DNA of 64,000 nucleotides from NCBI GenBank assembly GCA_937925605.1, contig CALALV010000138.1, forward strand, positions 1-64,000. Reading direction: 5' to 3'. The translations under genes were made by a program, and so were the position numbers. This document shows positions 22,852 through 31,705 of the stretch, in pieces. This stretch comes from an uncultured Woeseia sp. (GTDB taxonomy: Bacteria > Pseudomonadota > Gammaproteobacteria > Steroidobacterales > Woeseiaceae). The notes under the pieces are model-generated. The model saw only the letters and a list, made by a program, of their open reading frames with translations, was not told the DNA's origin and did no database searches. How positions within the stretch are numbered: the first letter of the stretch is position 1; every line of letters starts with the position of its first letter.

Positions 22852-23514
22852 ATGAACTGGGTAGCAACACTTGCGTCCGGAAGGGCCGCGACGGCTGTGC
22901 TGATGGTGGCGTCCGCACTCACGGGCTGCGCGTCGTCGATGGATCACCTCCGACCGCAGGCGCTGGAGCCGGAACACACGGACCTTTCTCACCTCGCCGA
23001 TACGCTGGTCGTGACGACCGTCGCGATCGCGCCGGCGGGATACATCCTCAACGCTCTGACGGCGACAAACACGACCACGGGACAGCTCTACAGGTTTCCG
23101 TATTTCTCCAACCCGTTTCTCGGCACCCGGAAACTGCCGCATGAACTCGTCGACATCGGCGATCGTAGCGTTACGACGCACGTCGTATTCATGGACCTGC
23201 CGCCCGGCCACTACGAGGTGTACGAAGTCGAAATCGCCCACGAGGCGGGCTTCGAGAGCTTCGAATTCGACAAGAAGACCTGGTTTGCTTTCGACGTCGA
23301 GAACGCGACGCCGCACTATCTCGGCAACCTGACGATGGTGCTATCGGAGAACCTGGAGCCGAACCGCCTTCGCGCAACCCGCGCGCTGGGCATCGTCGGC
23401 GAAGAGTCCGTGTCCGGAGCGTTACGCGACGTTCGGCTGGCAGAGCTGCGGCAACGATATTCCGCACTCGATGGCGTCGCGTTCCATCACGGCAGGGTGG
23501 TGGCTACGCCATAA
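22852..23514 (+). CDS. Predicted lipoprotein of unknown function
   Basis: A 220-residue protein with signal peptide and lipobox LTGC (Cys26), preceded by an AGGAGG ribosome-binding site. The mature part has a beta-sandwich look: HVVFMDLPPGHYEVYEVEIA, then TWFAFDVENATPHYLGNLTM. This pattern recalls exported carboxypeptidase-regulatory-like or DUF2846-type lipoproteins, but I cannot name the family with confidence. Convergent with the TIMP-like gene. Confidence 0.7.
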   Translation: MNWVATLASGRAATAVLMVASALTGCASSMDHLRPQALEPEHTDLSHLADTLVVTTVAIAPAGYILNALTATNTTTGQLYRFPYFSNPFLGTRKLPHELVDIGDRSVTTHVVFMDLPPGHYEVYEVEIAHEAGFESFEFDKKTWFAFDVENATPHYLGNLTMVLSENLEPNRLRATRALGIVGEESVSGALRDVRLAELRQRYSALDGVAFHHGRVVATP

Positions 23515-23532
23515 ACCCGGCATTCGCCGGGT
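23515..23532 (+). terminator. Hairpin between convergent genes
   Basis: ACCCGGC, loop ATTC, GCCGGGT: a 7-bp perfect stem directly after the lipoprotein stop and 33 bp before the convergent gene's stop. No U-run follows on either strand, so it may act as a weak or Rho-assisted terminator for both genes. Confidence 0.35.
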
Positions 23533-23565
23533 GTCACCGCGGCTGGCCGGCTCGAGCCGACTGAT

Positions 23566-24624
23566 TCAGCAGCCGCGCGAATAGAACCACGCGGTGGGGT
23601 CGCCGCTGCGGCCCGAGGCGGGGATCCAGCCGGTGTAGCGGATCCCGGCCTCCCCGTCCGCGCACGGGCTGCGGTCGTATATCGACACGCGCAGAAACGG
23701 CATGCCGGCCACGGACCGGACTTCGTGCACCTGGCCGGGTATCTCCTGCGCCGGGTCATGGCCCACCCGCAGATCGCGCCACGGCAGCCCGGCGCCCGGT
23801 TCCGGCCAGACAAACCCGCTCCATGCCGGTGTGAAGTAATTCAGGCGATCCACGACCAGCGCGGGATATGGGAAGAAGGTCCCGCCATCTTCCGCCGGCA
23901 GCCAGGCGAACGCGCCGTCGGCGAGTCGCAGCCCGTACCACCCGGGCAGGCTGGCGTAAACGACGGCGCCGACCTGTTCGTAGGCATACTCGCGTGATTC
24001 GAGCGACGCATACTCCGAAACTTGCGCAAGCAAGCCGGCCGACGGGTCCGGCGCGGCGAACAGCCGCACGTGGCCGCCGTGCGCGAGCGGCGCGAGGTCG
24101 AGCAGCCCGACCAGACGTTCGTTGCCCGGGTCGCCGGGGTCGGGCTGGCTGGCAGCGACGGCCCGGAGCACCTCCAGCCCTGCGAGCCCGTTGAGCTGCT
24201 GCGCAACGAAGCGCGCAGGGACGTCGTCGAAGCCGTTCGCTTCGTCGCTGCCCGGCGCGAGGTGCATACGCGTGCCGCTGCAGGTGTCGGTGCGCAGCGT
24301 CTCGCTGGGTACGTCTTTGCGGGCGAAGACGACATAGACGGCTCCCGCTACCGGCGGCACGCCGCAGGCGGCGCTGTTTTTCGCGGTGGCCACCCGCACG
24401 ACGGCGCCGGCAGGCACCGGGCCGCCTCCGCGATAGGACGGGGCGACGAGTTCGAAGCGCAGTTGCCGGTCGTGCTCGCGGTCCTCGCTGTCGAGGAGCC
24501 TCGCCATGACGACGAGATCCGCTGCAGCGAAATACACGGGCAGCGTGCGTTGAGCGCAGCGGCAGGCGTCGGCAGCCGTCGGCGCCAACAGTGCGGCCAA
24601 CACCAGCGTTACGGCAAGGCGCAT
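23566..24624 (-). CDS. Exported protein with TIMP/netrin-like N-terminal domain
   Basis: A 352-residue protein whose signal peptide ends AADA so that the mature chain would start CRCAQR. A CxC at the mature N terminus followed by an OB-like barrel (YFAAADLVVMARLLDSEDRE; GAVYVVFARKD; DTCSGTRMHLAPGSDE) is the pattern of TIMP/NTR-like domains. The C-terminal 180 residues contain Trp- and Gly-rich beta stretches (GLRLADGAFAWLPAEDGGTF) and end with Cys. Role unknown. Its ATG overlaps the stop of the upstream membrane gene (TGATG). Confidence 0.7.
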   Translation of the reverse strand: MRLAVTLVLAALLAPTAADACRCAQRTLPVYFAAADLVVMARLLDSEDREHDRQLRFELVAPSYRGGGPVPAGAVVRVATAKNSAACGVPPVAGAVYVVFARKDVPSETLRTDTCSGTRMHLAPGSDEANGFDDVPARFVAQQLNGLAGLEVLRAVAASQPDPGDPGNERLVGLLDLAPLAHGGHVRLFAAPDPSAGLLAQVSEYASLESREYAYEQVGAVVYASLPGWYGLRLADGAFAWLPAEDGGTFFPYPALVVDRLNYFTPAWSGFVWPEPGAGLPWRDLRVGHDPAQEIPGQVHEVRSVAGMPFLRVSIYDRSPCADGEAGIRYTGWIPASGRSGDPTAWFYSRGC

Positions 24625-25106
24625 CAGCGCCGCGCCAGCCTGTGGCCCAACAGCATGCCGATGATCATCGCGATCGGCGCACCGATGAGCGGCCCGAGCA
24701 TCAGCTCGATGCCGTGCGGCCAGCCCGCGTAGGTCAGGGACGGCAGGTAGGTCGGCCAGAACTCGAGGTTGGCCGCGACGATGATCGCGAGGATGCCGAG
24801 CGAGCCGCCGAGCGCGACGGCGCCGCCCGTTTCCCGGAAACGCCCGAGGCGCCAGCCCACCGCGAGTATGACGACGAGCAGAAGGACGGGCGCCAGCGAC
24901 AGCACGCTGATCATCGCCAGGTTCAGTCGTTCCGCGGTCAGCTGCGCGACCATGGCGGCGAAGACGTCGCCCGCACTCATGCCGTTCGCCAGGCCGACAC
25001 CCACGAACACCGCCGCCGGCGCGAACAGGATGAAATCCGACGCGATCAGGACGACCCAGAAAGGCCTGAGGCGGGTCGCCGGCTGCCTGTTGTCGTTGCC
25101 CGGCAA
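24624..25106 (-). CDS. Four-helix membrane protein of unknown function
   Basis: A 160-residue protein with four hydrophobic helices (about 17-38, 62-84, 95-112, 130-152) and an Arg-rich end HRLARR. Between the CsgG-like and the TIMP-like genes in one minus-strand unit: 6 bp after the former and overlapping the latter by one base. Function unknown. Confidence 0.65.
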   Translation of the reverse strand: MPGNDNRQPATRLRPFWVVLIASDFILFAPAAVFVGVGLANGMSAGDVFAAMVAQLTAERLNLAMISVLSLAPVLLLVVILAVGWRLGRFRETGGAVALGGSLGILAIIVAANLEFWPTYLPSLTYAGWPHGIELMLGPLIGAPIAMIIGMLLGHRLARR

Positions 25107-25112
25107 CGTGAT

Positions 25113-26255
25113 CTAGCGCGGCTCGTCCCAGCTGCTCGCGAACTCCAGCGGCGCGACGGCCTCGAGCGCGATCACCTTGTCGCCGCGGTCGGGGTCGCCG
25201 TTCATCGACAGGTACTGCGCGATCGAGAACTTGTCCTGCACCTGCGAGACCTGGACCTCGCCGATCGTCGTCATGCTGCCGCCGAGCGAGATGCCGGTCT
25301 CGGGGTCGATCAGCTGCTCGCCCATCTTCACGACCTTGAGCCGGTCGCCGACGCTGACCGAGTCGGAGCCGAGGTTGATGAACATCTGCCCCGGGTCGGC
25401 TTTCACCACCGAGCCCTCGGCCGGCTTCGAGCCTATCTGCTTGATCAGCTCGAACACGCCCTGGTTGATGCCGGCGATTACGGCCTGGCCGATCGGCGTC
25501 TTCGAGTAGCTCGACAGGAAGCCGCCGAGAGCGACGTCGCGGCCGAAGCCGATACCGCCGAAGCTCAGGTTCGATTCCTTGATGATCGACTCGATCTGCT
25601 TCGTGAACACGATCTCGCTGGTCTCGGCGTCGATCAGCCGGATATTGAGCCCGACGCGGCCCTGGCTGCTGCCGGCCTTGATGCCGCCGAGCACCGGCAC
25701 CCGGTTGCGCAGCAGCCCGCCGACGCCGCCACCCTTGCCCGAAGTGTCGGTCTCGTAGTCGGTCACGACGACCTGCACGAGGTACTGCGCGCCGAGCACG
25801 TTGCCGGTCGCCGCGCCCGACGGCGCCGCGACGCGGCCGGAGCTCGCGAGATCCTGCTCGCCGAGCACGCTCGACAGCTCCGTGCGCTCGACGAGCCGGA
25901 AGCGCCCGGTCTGGGCGAGCGAGTCGATGACGATCGCCTCGATGCCGTTGACCGGCACGCCGGCCGTGGACGACGAATAGTCCACGTCGCCCATCGAGCT
26001 CGTGATCGTGAACGAGCCTGACGTGCTGTTGTTGTCGACCTCGAGCACGCCGAGCCGCGCCTTGCGGCCCGAGTACTCGCCCCACTCGATGTTGAGCAGG
26101 TGCTTGGCCTCGATGTCGTCGAGGCGCTCCGGCAGCGGCGATTTCTCTTTTTTGCCGATGGAATAGGCCACGTAGTCGGCCTGGGCCGCGGCGGCGGCCG
26201 TGAGCAGGGCGGCGGCGCAGAGCGCGACGCAAAGACGTTTGGCGATCATTGGCAT
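25113..26255 (-). CDS. CsgG/HfaB family exported protein
   Basis: A 380-residue protein with a signal peptide (ends AAAAAQA; no lipobox Cys, unlike CsgG itself). It has the CsgG core: RLGVLEVDNNS, GIEAIVIDSLAQTGRFRLVERTEL (the typical ER-x-L motif), GAQYLVQVVVTDYET, GRVGLNIRLIDAETSEIV and a later SVSVGDRLKVVKMGEQLID extension. CsgG forms the outer-membrane curli export pore, but many CsgG-domain proteins have no curli partners. None are seen here, so a curli function is not supported. First gene of a three-gene unit; 225 bp divergent from arsR. Confidence 0.85.
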   Translation of the reverse strand: MPMIAKRLCVALCAAALLTAAAAAQADYVAYSIGKKEKSPLPERLDDIEAKHLLNIEWGEYSGRKARLGVLEVDNNSTSGSFTITSSMGDVDYSSSTAGVPVNGIEAIVIDSLAQTGRFRLVERTELSSVLGEQDLASSGRVAAPSGAATGNVLGAQYLVQVVVTDYETDTSGKGGGVGGLLRNRVPVLGGIKAGSSQGRVGLNIRLIDAETSEIVFTKQIESIIKESNLSFGGIGFGRDVALGGFLSSYSKTPIGQAVIAGINQGVFELIKQIGSKPAEGSVVKADPGQMFINLGSDSVSVGDRLKVVKMGEQLIDPETGISLGGSMTTIGEVQVSQVQDKFSIAQYLSMNGDPDRGDKVIALEAVAPLEFASSWDEPR

Positions 26256-26430
26256 TCCCCGATTCCTGGTTGTGGTTGTTGGCGGGCGGTGCCCGGCGCC
26301 GGCTCCGCGGCGCTCGCTTCACGCCCTTTATAGACCATGCGGGGACAGGATTCAGCCGGCCTCATAAGGACAAGCCCATCATCTTTCGGGAGACCCGTGA
26401 AACGCGTGCCGGACCGGCGTTCCGGTCTTT

Positions 26431-26450
26431 ATTCAACTCAGTAGTTGATT
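26431..26450. promoter_or_regulatory. ArsR operator, distal copy
   Basis: ATTCAACTCAGTAGTTGATT: arms ATTCAACT and AGTTGATT pair with one mismatch. It lies 40 bp (four helical turns) upstream of the proximal copy, so two dimers would sit on the same face of the DNA. Confidence 0.65.
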
Positions 26451-26470
26451 AATTTCCGGGCCGGCGATAT

Positions 26471-26490
26471 ATTCAACCCTATGGTTGAAT
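26471..26490. promoter_or_regulatory. ArsR operator, proximal copy that contains the start codon
   Basis: ATTCAACCCTATGGTTGAAT, perfect 8-bp arms around a 4-bp centre. The arsR ATG (26481) lies inside it, so bound repressor would cover the translation start region and the transcript start. Confidence 0.75.
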
Positions 26491-26813
26491 CAAGTCTCGA
26501 CACGCTGTTCGCCGCGCTCGCCGACCCGACCCGGCGCGCCATCGTCGCCCGGCTTGCCCAGGGCCCGGCGACCGTCGGCGAACTGGCCGAACCCTTCGAC
26601 ACCAGCTTCGCCGCGATTTCGAAGCACGTCGGCGTCCTCGACCAGGCCGGCCTGCTGCAAAAGGAGCGTGCCGGCCGCCACATCCGCTGCAGCCTGGCGC
26701 CGGAGCGACTGAAGCCGCTCGCGCGCTGGGTCCACGACTACGAACGCTTCTGGAACGAGCGCCTCGACCAGCTCGAGGACGTCGTCCGGGACATCAAACG
26801 GAGAACGCCATGA
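26481..26813 (+). CDS. ArsR family transcriptional regulator
   Basis: A 110-residue winged-helix protein. Start LDTLFAALADPTRRAIVARL and recognition region FDTSFAAISKHVGVLDQAGL followed by the wing KERAGRHIRCSLAPE are diagnostic of the ArsR subgroup that is paired with SRPBCC proteins. It has no metal-binding Cys pair. ATG 26481 is preferred over the in-frame 26445 because it lies in the family-typical operator and matches family length. Overlaps the SRPBCC gene by ATGA. Confidence 0.93.
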   Translation: MVESSLDTLFAALADPTRRAIVARLAQGPATVGELAEPFDTSFAAISKHVGVLDQAGLLQKERAGRHIRCSLAPERLKPLARWVHDYERFWNERLDQLEDVVRDIKRRTP

Positions 26814-27259
26814 ACGCTGCCGTCGCCACCGCACCGCTGACTATCGCCCGCACCTTCGACGCGAGCCCCGCCGACCTGTGGCGCGCCTGGTCCGAGCCCG
26901 AGCTCGTCGCGCGCTGGTTCGCGCCCGGCACGATGCGCGCCGAGGTGCTCGCCTGGGAATTGCAGCCGAAAGGCCGCTACCGCATCCGCATGCACGGCGA
27001 GGACGACAGAACACACACGGTCGTCGGACGCTTCCGCGAGGTGAAGCCGGGCGAGCGCCTGGTCATGAGCTGGGCCTGGGAGGGCGGCGAGGACAACGAG
27101 TCGACCGTCACTGTAACGCTGGCCGCGCATGCCGACGGCGCCGAGCTGCGCATCCGCCACGAGGGACTCCCCGATGAGGATTCCCGGGCCGCGCACGGCG
27201 AGGGCTGGGAAGGCTGCCTCGCGAACCTCGGCAGCCGGCTGCCGGACATGCTGGACTGA
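26810..27259 (+). CDS. SRPBCC / AHSA1 domain protein
   Basis: A 149-residue START-like protein. FDASPADLWRAWSEPELVARW followed by FAPGTMRAEVLAWE, then GEDDRTHTVVGRFREVKPGERLVMSWAWE and a final EGWEGCLANLGSRL are typical of the Aha1-like/CalC branch. These proteins bind hydrophobic ligands; the ligand here is unknown. Co-transcribed with and regulated by the overlapping ArsR. Confidence 0.9.
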   Translation: MNAAVATAPLTIARTFDASPADLWRAWSEPELVARWFAPGTMRAEVLAWELQPKGRYRIRMHGEDDRTHTVVGRFREVKPGERLVMSWAWEGGEDNESTVTVTLAAHADGAELRIRHEGLPDEDSRAAHGEGWEGCLANLGSRLPDMLD

Positions 27260-27285
27260 CGCACGCGAACGCGGGGGAAACTGCC

Positions 27286-28002
27286 ATGCCGAGCCAGGAC
27301 CGCCTGACCGTACTGACGCTGCTCGTGACCTTCGCGATCCTCGCCTGCGCGCCCTGCCGGGCCGCGGAACGCTACAGCGAGGATCGCATGGCGCCGATCG
27401 AGCAGTACCTGATGGATGAAGCGCGCGAAGTCGCGCTCGCGCGCAGCGCGGCGCCCGGGGTCGTCAGCGCGGACGCGAGCGTGCTGGTGCTGACCCGCAC
27501 AGGCCTCGCGACGGCGCACGTGGGCACGAACGGCTTCGTCTGCCTCGTCGAACGCGCCTGGGGCGGCGAGCTGCACTACGTCGGCGAGTTCTGGGACCCC
27601 CGGATCCTCGCGCCGATCTGCTACAACGCGCACGCCGCCGAGAGCGTGCTGCCGTTGTACCGCCTGCGCACCGAGCTCGTGCTCGCCGGCAGGAGCCGCG
27701 CCGAAATCGGCGCGGCGATCGACGCCGCGGTCTCGGCCGGGCGCATCAAGGCGCCGACCGGCACCGCGATGTCCTACATGATGTCCGGCGGCCAGCACCT
27801 GCATCCCGACATCGGCGCCTGGCTGCCACACATCATGATCTGGATGCCCTACACCAAACAGGGCGACTGGGGCGCGAACGCGCTCGCCGGCACGGACCCG
27901 GTCGTGTTCCGGAATCCAGGCGGCCCGTTCGCGATGGTGGTGATTCCGTACGGCACGGAGCGTTTCGTGATGCCCCGGAGTCTCCGCGGTACCGCGGACT
28001 AG
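27286..28002 (+). CDS. Exported protein of unknown function
   Basis: A 238-residue protein with a signal peptide (ends CRAAE). The mature part has GFVCLVERAWGGEL, then ILAPICYNAHAAESVLPLY and SYMMSGGQHLHPDIGAW then LPHIMIWMPY, with His and Cys clusters but no family I can name. It follows the SRPBCC gene by 26 bp in the same direction, so it may be the third gene of the ArsR operon. Its end overlaps the convergent LamG gene's end by 4 bp. Confidence 0.72.
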   Translation: MPSQDRLTVLTLLVTFAILACAPCRAAERYSEDRMAPIEQYLMDEAREVALARSAAPGVVSADASVLVLTRTGLATAHVGTNGFVCLVERAWGGELHYVGEFWDPRILAPICYNAHAAESVLPLYRLRTELVLAGRSRAEIGAAIDAAVSAGRIKAPTGTAMSYMMSGGQHLHPDIGAWLPHIMIWMPYTKQGDWGANALAGTDPVVFRNPGGPFAMVVIPYGTERFVMPRSLRGTAD

Positions 28003-29579
28003 CCTTCAGACAACCCGACCTTCCGACACAGTAGCTGCAGCCCGACAATCTGCTCGTTGTAGCGGGTCGCCCGGGTCACGTGCACGACGATGCCCGTCGC
28101 GAGACGGTCAACGCCGCAGGCCACCGTGCTGCGCCACTCGCGGCAGTGCGACAGCTCGTAGGAGTCCTCGAGATCGGAGCCCTGAATCGAGCCGTCCCTG
28201 CCGATCCAGTTGCCGGCCAGGCGCAGCCCTTTCATGCGACGGTTGCTGTTGGTGTTGCTGCAAACCTGGATCGCTCCGGCGCCACGTCCCGCGAAATCTT
28301 CGGTCATGCCCATGCCTGGCAATACGACGACGCCAGCGCTGCTGGGCAGGAGATTGCCGCCGAGCATGGAGTTACAGTCATAAAACTCTTTGGCCAGTCC
28401 GCCTTCCGGATTCTCGCTACCGCTGATAGCGATCCCGCAGGGTCGGTCCTCGTTTTCCCACCAGGAAACGTAAGTCAGGAACCGGTCTCCGAGATCCATC
28501 TCATGCGTGACTTTGCTCGTCTCGCCTGTCACTGCCGTCGCAACAGCATCCCCGACGGGTACGGGCGAGCCTGATCCTGCAACCGGCGCATCGCTACCGG
28601 CAGCAGCCGGCAATGTTTCCAGCGGCACGACGTACCCTGACTGCAGGTCCCGCATCGGCGCGTGGCGGTCCGGGTGGCAGATGCGCTCGAACGCGCAGTA
28701 TTGCCCGGTCGGGCAGTCCGCGTGACTGTTGCAGCTCGCGGCCGGCAGGTCGCTGCCCGCGAGGCTGCCTTCGCCCGTCGCGCCTATCGGGATGGCTGCT
28801 GCTGCTCCGGTACCGTCAACGTCCGCAGGTATCGTCGTCGCGGCAGCATCAGGATCAGCGGCTGCAGCGCGCAGCTCGGCGAGCCGCTCCGCGCTCAACG
28901 CGCCGGCATAAAGGCGGACCTCGTCAACCTGCATTGGCCGGGTGGTTGCAGCAAAAGTTTCGAAATTTTCCGCGCCGACGATCACCCATTGCTGCGGTTC
29001 GCTTGCGGGATCGGTCGGGTCGACATACAGACGGGGTTCCCGCGTAGAGACCTCCAGGCCGTCGCGCACGTACACGTCCTCGTCCTGGTGCAGCTCGGCC
29101 CGGCCTGCTGCGGTGTCCAGCACCGCTGCAACAAATACCCATTGGTTCTGCGGAAAATCACTTCCCGCAAAGGACACGCCGCGATTTCCCAGCCGCGCGG
29201 TCAAGCGCCCGCCGTGCACTCCGACCCGCGCACCGGCCGTGCTCCCGGAACTGAGTATGTCCCGCGACCCGCTGGCGCCGCTTTCTTCGCGCACCCAGGC
29301 TGTCACCGTGACCTGCGGGTACTGCGCATGATCGAGGTTGAAGGCTGCGCCAACCGAGACCGCTCCATCCAGCAGCAGTGCCTGGCCGATGTGCCCCGTT
29401 ACGAAGACCGGCGCTGCCTGAGCATCCTCAGCCATGAATTTCGGCGAGCCTGTGCTGCCGCTGAAGTCGAGGGTACCGTCGAAAGGCAGGTGCAGCAGCA
29501 GATCCTGGGCGTGGCCGGAACCGCCGTGCAACAGCATCGAAAGAATCAGCGCGATGCACCCCCTGGTACTTGCCGTCAT
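27999..29579 (-). CDS. Exported LamG (concanavalin A-like) domain protein
   Basis: A 526-residue protein with a signal peptide (ends GSGHAQD). Residues about 26-225 are a LamG domain: LLLHLPFDGTLDFSGS, VTVTAWVRE, QNQWVFVAAVLDTAAGRAEL, QVDEVRLYAGALSAE. A linker and a small Cys-rich knot (CNSHADCPTGQYCAFERIC) follow, then a C-terminal domain of about 200 residues with YVSWWENEDRPCGIAI, NRRMKGLRLAGNWIGRDGS and paired Cys. LamG domains bind sugars or proteins. Two bases after the EF-Tu-domain-2-like gene, so co-transcribed. Confidence 0.8.
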   Translation of the reverse strand: MTASTRGCIALILSMLLHGGSGHAQDLLLHLPFDGTLDFSGSTGSPKFMAEDAQAAPVFVTGHIGQALLLDGAVSVGAAFNLDHAQYPQVTVTAWVREESGASGSRDILSSGSTAGARVGVHGGRLTARLGNRGVSFAGSDFPQNQWVFVAAVLDTAAGRAELHQDEDVYVRDGLEVSTREPRLYVDPTDPASEPQQWVIVGAENFETFAATTRPMQVDEVRLYAGALSAERLAELRAAAADPDAAATTIPADVDGTGAAAAIPIGATGEGSLAGSDLPAASCNSHADCPTGQYCAFERICHPDRHAPMRDLQSGYVVPLETLPAAAGSDAPVAGSGSPVPVGDAVATAVTGETSKVTHEMDLGDRFLTYVSWWENEDRPCGIAISGSENPEGGLAKEFYDCNSMLGGNLLPSSAGVVVLPGMGMTEDFAGRGAGAIQVCSNTNSNRRMKGLRLAGNWIGRDGSIQGSDLEDSYELSHCREWRSTVACGVDRLATGIVVHVTRATRYNEQIVGLQLLCRKVGLSEG

Positions 29580-29581
29580 GG

Positions 29582-30034
29582 TCACCTGCCCCTCTCGTCT
29601 GTCGTGACCGTCACCGGTTGCTGAGCAAGACCGCAGTCCGCATGCAACTGATCTCCGGGCGAGATTTCGTCCAGTTCGACGCCCTCGAGCAGCAGGCCGA
29701 CGCGCGTGCCCTGCGAGGCCGAGTCGAGCAGCTTGTTGAAGCTCTCGATGCCGGCGACGACGATCTCGCGCGGGGATGCCGAGGCCGAGCGCAGGCAGAG
29801 TCGGTCGCCGACGCTGACCGACCCGGTCTCCACGATCCCCGTCGCGACTAGCCCGCCGTTCGCGATGCGGAAGCGATCCTCGACCGCCATCGAGAACGGC
29901 TCGTCCGCGGCCGCGGATGCCGGCGGCACGTCGCCCGGGGTGCACGCCAGCGCGCCTGCCCCGAGCAGGCCGGCTAGCAGCATCCCCAGCATTGTCCTGG
30001 CTCCGAAACGGGCCACGCGTCGTTCCTCGTTCAT
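29582..30034 (-). CDS. Exported protein made of an EF-Tu domain 2-like beta barrel
   Basis: A 150-residue protein. A signal-like segment (12-30) precedes Cys31 in a weak lipobox (ALAC). The rest reads as the second domain of translation GTPases: PFSMAVEDRFRIANGGLVAT, GIVETGSVSVGDRLCL, GIESFNKLLDSASQGTRVGL, EGVELDEISPGDQL, each matching the order of EF-Tu domain 2. There is no GTPase domain. Such an isolated, exported barrel cannot be a translation factor in the usual sense. It is paired with the LamG gene downstream; the role is unknown. Confidence 0.75.
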   Translation of the reverse strand: MNEERRVARFGARTMLGMLLAGLLGAGALACTPGDVPPASAAADEPFSMAVEDRFRIANGGLVATGIVETGSVSVGDRLCLRSASASPREIVVAGIESFNKLLDSASQGTRVGLLLEGVELDEISPGDQLHADCGLAQQPVTVTTDERGR

Positions 30035-30223
30035 TGGCTGTTCCCCATGACACTCCCCGCTGGCGGCGGCCGGAACGCCCCACCCGTTATTGCATAGCGC
30101 AAGCGGGAGGGGCGTTCCGCCATCGGCTGCCGCGGAGACACCGAAGCCTGCGCGGCATTGGCGGTTCGGCGGCCCCGAACACGCTGTTCAGAGATAAGGC
30201 CCCATCCGATGGAGGAGAGAACG

Positions 30224-31687
30224 GTGTACGAGAATAGAATCGGCATGCTCGCCGCAACGCTGGCCCTGTTGCTGATGTCGACGGCCGGGCTGGCGCAAGA
30301 TACGCAAAGCGAACCGGATCTCGTCGGCGTAGTGAGCGGCTCGTGGGTAGACAGGGACGCATGGGAGCTGGTCATGAAAGCGGACGAGACCTCGCTCGTG
30401 CGCTTCCGCGGCGTCGACTATTTCAAGGTGACCCGGCATGTGCGGGGAATCCCCGGCCCCGGATCTGTCACGGAGTGGTACCGGGTCGAGAGCGTCGAGC
30501 ATCCGTCACGTCCGTTCAAAACTCTCGTACCTGCCCAGATCTCCAACGACGAGATCGCACGGCTCGAAGCGATGCAGCAATTCGGCGGGACTCGCGAAGA
30601 ACTCCGGGCAGCATTCGAAAACGCCAGTCTCGCATCTTCGATGCTCGGCAGGCTTATCCAGGAAGAGTCCGGCCTGTTCCAAAATGACGTTTACGGCAAT
30701 AGCTGGGAAGAGTTCGAACAATTCCACTTGAACCCCTGTGTGCCTTACTCCGAGATCGAAGCGGCAAGATCGGATCCCAATTCCGTTCCGCAGGCCCTCC
30801 GCTTCGGCATGAGTCCCGCCGCCTGGATGCTCGGTCCCGCCTGCTACTACCAGGTGATGTCGACCCTGTTCGCCGAGGTACCGGAAGATACGGCGGAGCA
30901 GGCGAGGCGCCAGGTCGCCGACCGCCAGGCCGCCGCCGGCAACCTCAGGCTCGCCGGTACCGAGCAGGTCGGCGGGGCCCGCTCCCATCACCTGCGCCTC
31001 GACGGCATCGAGCTGACCCAGCCGGTCGAGGGCGGCAGCACGACGATCCACGCGATCAGCGTCTGGCTGGATGCAGAGCACCTCGTGCGCCGCAAGCAGC
31101 GCATGGAGGGCGTCTCGCGCGTCGACGGCGAGGAGAAGGACTTCGTGCTGGAGACCGAGTTCGACGACTTCCGCAGCGTGCCCGGCAGCAACATGTTCGA
31201 GCCCTACCGCCAGGTGCTGCGCTTCGGCGGCACGATGACGCCCGAGCAGGAGGCGGAGGCGAAGCGCGCCGCGGCGGAGCTCGAGAAACTGGAGGCCCAG
31301 CTCGCGCAGATGCCCGCCGGCCAGCGCGCGATGATGGAGCGCATGATGGGCGACCAGATGGAGCAGATCCGCTCGCTCGCCGAGGGCGGCACGGTCGAGG
31401 TCGAGTTCATTACGACGAACATCGAGGTCAACCCGGAGAACTTCGGCCTGAGCCCCGACCTCGGCCAGCCCGGCGGCACTATCGTTGTCGACGACGCGAC
31501 CCTGATCCGCGCGATTCAGAGCGACCTCGATACGCTCGGCTACGAGCCCGGCGAGATCAACGGCGTGCTGACCCAGCCGACCGCGGTGGCGATCGTGAAG
31601 TTCGAATCGGAAAACGGGATGCCGGTCACCGGTCGCCCCAGTATAGAACTCGCGGACGCGCTCGCCGCCGCCGTCGCCAGCCTGTAG
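30224..31687 (+). CDS. Exported protein with C-terminal peptidoglycan-binding domain
   Basis: A 487-residue protein. GTG 30224 is chosen since GGAGGAG lies six bases before it; an in-frame ATG at 30209 sits on that ribosome-binding site itself. Signal peptide ends TAGLAQD. Residues about 30-400 are unfamiliar (two Cys in NPCVPYSE and GPACYYQV, a long helix with MERMMGDQMEQIR). The last 75 residues form a PG_binding_1 repeat: IRAIQSDLDTLGYEPGEING then TQPTAVAIVKFESENGM. Convergent, 18 bp apart, with a second protein of the same domain. Confidence 0.78.
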   Translation: MYENRIGMLAATLALLLMSTAGLAQDTQSEPDLVGVVSGSWVDRDAWELVMKADETSLVRFRGVDYFKVTRHVRGIPGPGSVTEWYRVESVEHPSRPFKTLVPAQISNDEIARLEAMQQFGGTREELRAAFENASLASSMLGRLIQEESGLFQNDVYGNSWEEFEQFHLNPCVPYSEIEAARSDPNSVPQALRFGMSPAAWMLGPACYYQVMSTLFAEVPEDTAEQARRQVADRQAAAGNLRLAGTEQVGGARSHHLRLDGIELTQPVEGGSTTIHAISVWLDAEHLVRRKQRMEGVSRVDGEEKDFVLETEFDDFRSVPGSNMFEPYRQVLRFGGTMTPEQEAEAKRAAAELEKLEAQLAQMPAGQRAMMERMMGDQMEQIRSLAEGGTVEVEFITTNIEVNPENFGLSPDLGQPGGTIVVDDATLIRAIQSDLDTLGYEPGEINGVLTQPTAVAIVKFESENGMPVTGRPSIELADALAAAVASL

Positions 31688-31705
31688 CGACGGCGGCGCT
31701 CGGCG

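Noticed and set aside
25113..26255. Curli biogenesis locus
   Set aside because: The CsgG-like protein lacks the lipobox Cys and there are no csgA, csgB, csgE or csgF-like genes nearby.
23566..26322. 918-codon minus-strand frame joining the TIMP-like gene to upstream sequence
   Set aside because: The upstream part is an out-of-frame reading of the CsgG-like and membrane genes. The true TIMP-like start with a signal peptide is at 24624.
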